64,000 bases of DNA. Source: Aradus depressus (Eukaryota; Arthropoda; Insecta; Hemiptera; Aradidae). Below the pieces are notes generated by a model. That model worked only from the letters and a program-made list of their open reading frames with translations, had not been told where the DNA came from and did no database searches. Below, piece by piece: positions 63,675-64,000 of the stretch (positions within the stretch are counted from its first letter, which is position 1; every line of letters starts with the position of its first letter). The stretch lies in NCBI GenBank assembly GCA_963662175.1, contig OY759217.1:19470562-19534561 (forward strand). The letters are read 5' to 3'. The position numbers and the translations under genes are program-made.

Positions 63675-64000
63675 CACTTTTTAAAGTTCGTTGCTATGAG
63701 TTATTAGTAATTTAAAAATTACTTTGATATATCCTTATAGACATTTCGTTTACATTCTTCGGAGGGCTATAACTTTTGTCATAGTGCCCTATCTCAAATC
63801 TAAGGACTTATAACGATTGAAAATTTCATAAGGAATACTTTTGGTAGAAACCAATTTTTCGATAGGACTAATCGTTTTCTCGAGTATATCAAGGAAACGC
63901 CTAAAAATATGTGTTTCAAAACTACATTTCAAGATGGTTTTCGGCATCTCTCGAAAATCGGAGCTCCCTACCACAAAAACGAGTCTAGCTATGAACTTGA
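63675..64000 (-). repeat. Rep-B, second half
   Basis: ggctataacttttgtcatag, gaaaatttcataaggaatac, gtttcaaaactacatttcaa, ggttttcggcatctctcg. The window ends inside it. Confidence 0.75.

Noticed and set aside
1..64000. CRISPR array
   Set aside because: No regularly spaced identical short repeats with unique spacers. The tandem repeats seen are contiguous or irregular.
1..64000. bacterial operons or a bacterial contig
   Set aside because: Gene density is near zero and the elements are eukaryotic retrotransposons; only the IS3 fragment is bacterial.

Overview
This window looks like an intergenic, transposon-dense stretch of an arthropod genome, probably insect. The signs are: an AT-rich base composition; many 5'-truncated non-LTR retrotransposon ends (RTE-, Jockey- and R1-like) with target-site duplications; Penelope-like (PLE) sequence; Tc1/mariner/pogo and hAT-like remnants; and an abundant tRNA-derived SINE whose tail is made of TTAGG/CCTAA pentamers, the insect telomere motif. 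I could not fix the species. No complete host gene is visible. The coding traces are decayed transposon ends, one processed mRNA retrocopy, one bacterial transposase fragment and a few unidentified relics.

Repeat names used below. tSINE: about 340 bp, with pol III A and B boxes in a tRNA-like head; about 30 copies or pieces on both strands. Rep-A: the commonest family, about 0.6-1 kb, AT-rich, with a hairpin at each end and internal tandem modules. Rep-B: about 1 kb, seen at both edges of the window. Rep-C: PLE-like terminal sequences carrying a hammerhead-ribozyme-like motif. Rep-D to Rep-H: families seen two or three times here. LINE-H: a LINE 3' end with an ATTTC tail.

Layout. 1-4.2 kb: Rep-B, Rep-C, an inverted tSINE pair and two RTE-like reverse transcriptase relics. 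4.2-12 kb: Rep-D, Rep-A and a Jockey 3' end. 12-21 kb: tSINEs, a pogo/Tigger-like element hosting a tSINE, and a nearly perfect 222-bp palindrome. 21-22 kb: palindromes beside an IS3-family transposase fragment. 22-35 kb: Rep-A arrays and tSINEs with clean target duplications. 35-44 kb: a hAT-like element hosting a tSINE, a ~30-bp minisatellite, a promoter-like GC-richer segment, a Tc1 remnant and a foldback element. 46-50.5 kb: a processed retrocopy, a second PLE palindrome, a pogo-like element and a PLE coding relic. 51-64 kb: duplicated tSINE segments, a pogo-like MITE, R1-, Jockey- and LINE-H ends nested in Rep-A and Rep-D, then Rep-B.

The most interesting signal is a recurrent RNA motif, CTGANGA - spacer - variable hairpin - GAAA, found at a dozen sites on both strands. 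Stem II differs from site to site but keeps its base pairing at the best sites. That is the hammerhead ribozyme core, and it fits the reported presence of hammerheads in Penelope-like elements, for which coding sequence also occurs here. The second is the bacterial IS3 transposase fragment embedded among insect-type repeats. All coordinates of repeat edges are estimates by eye.
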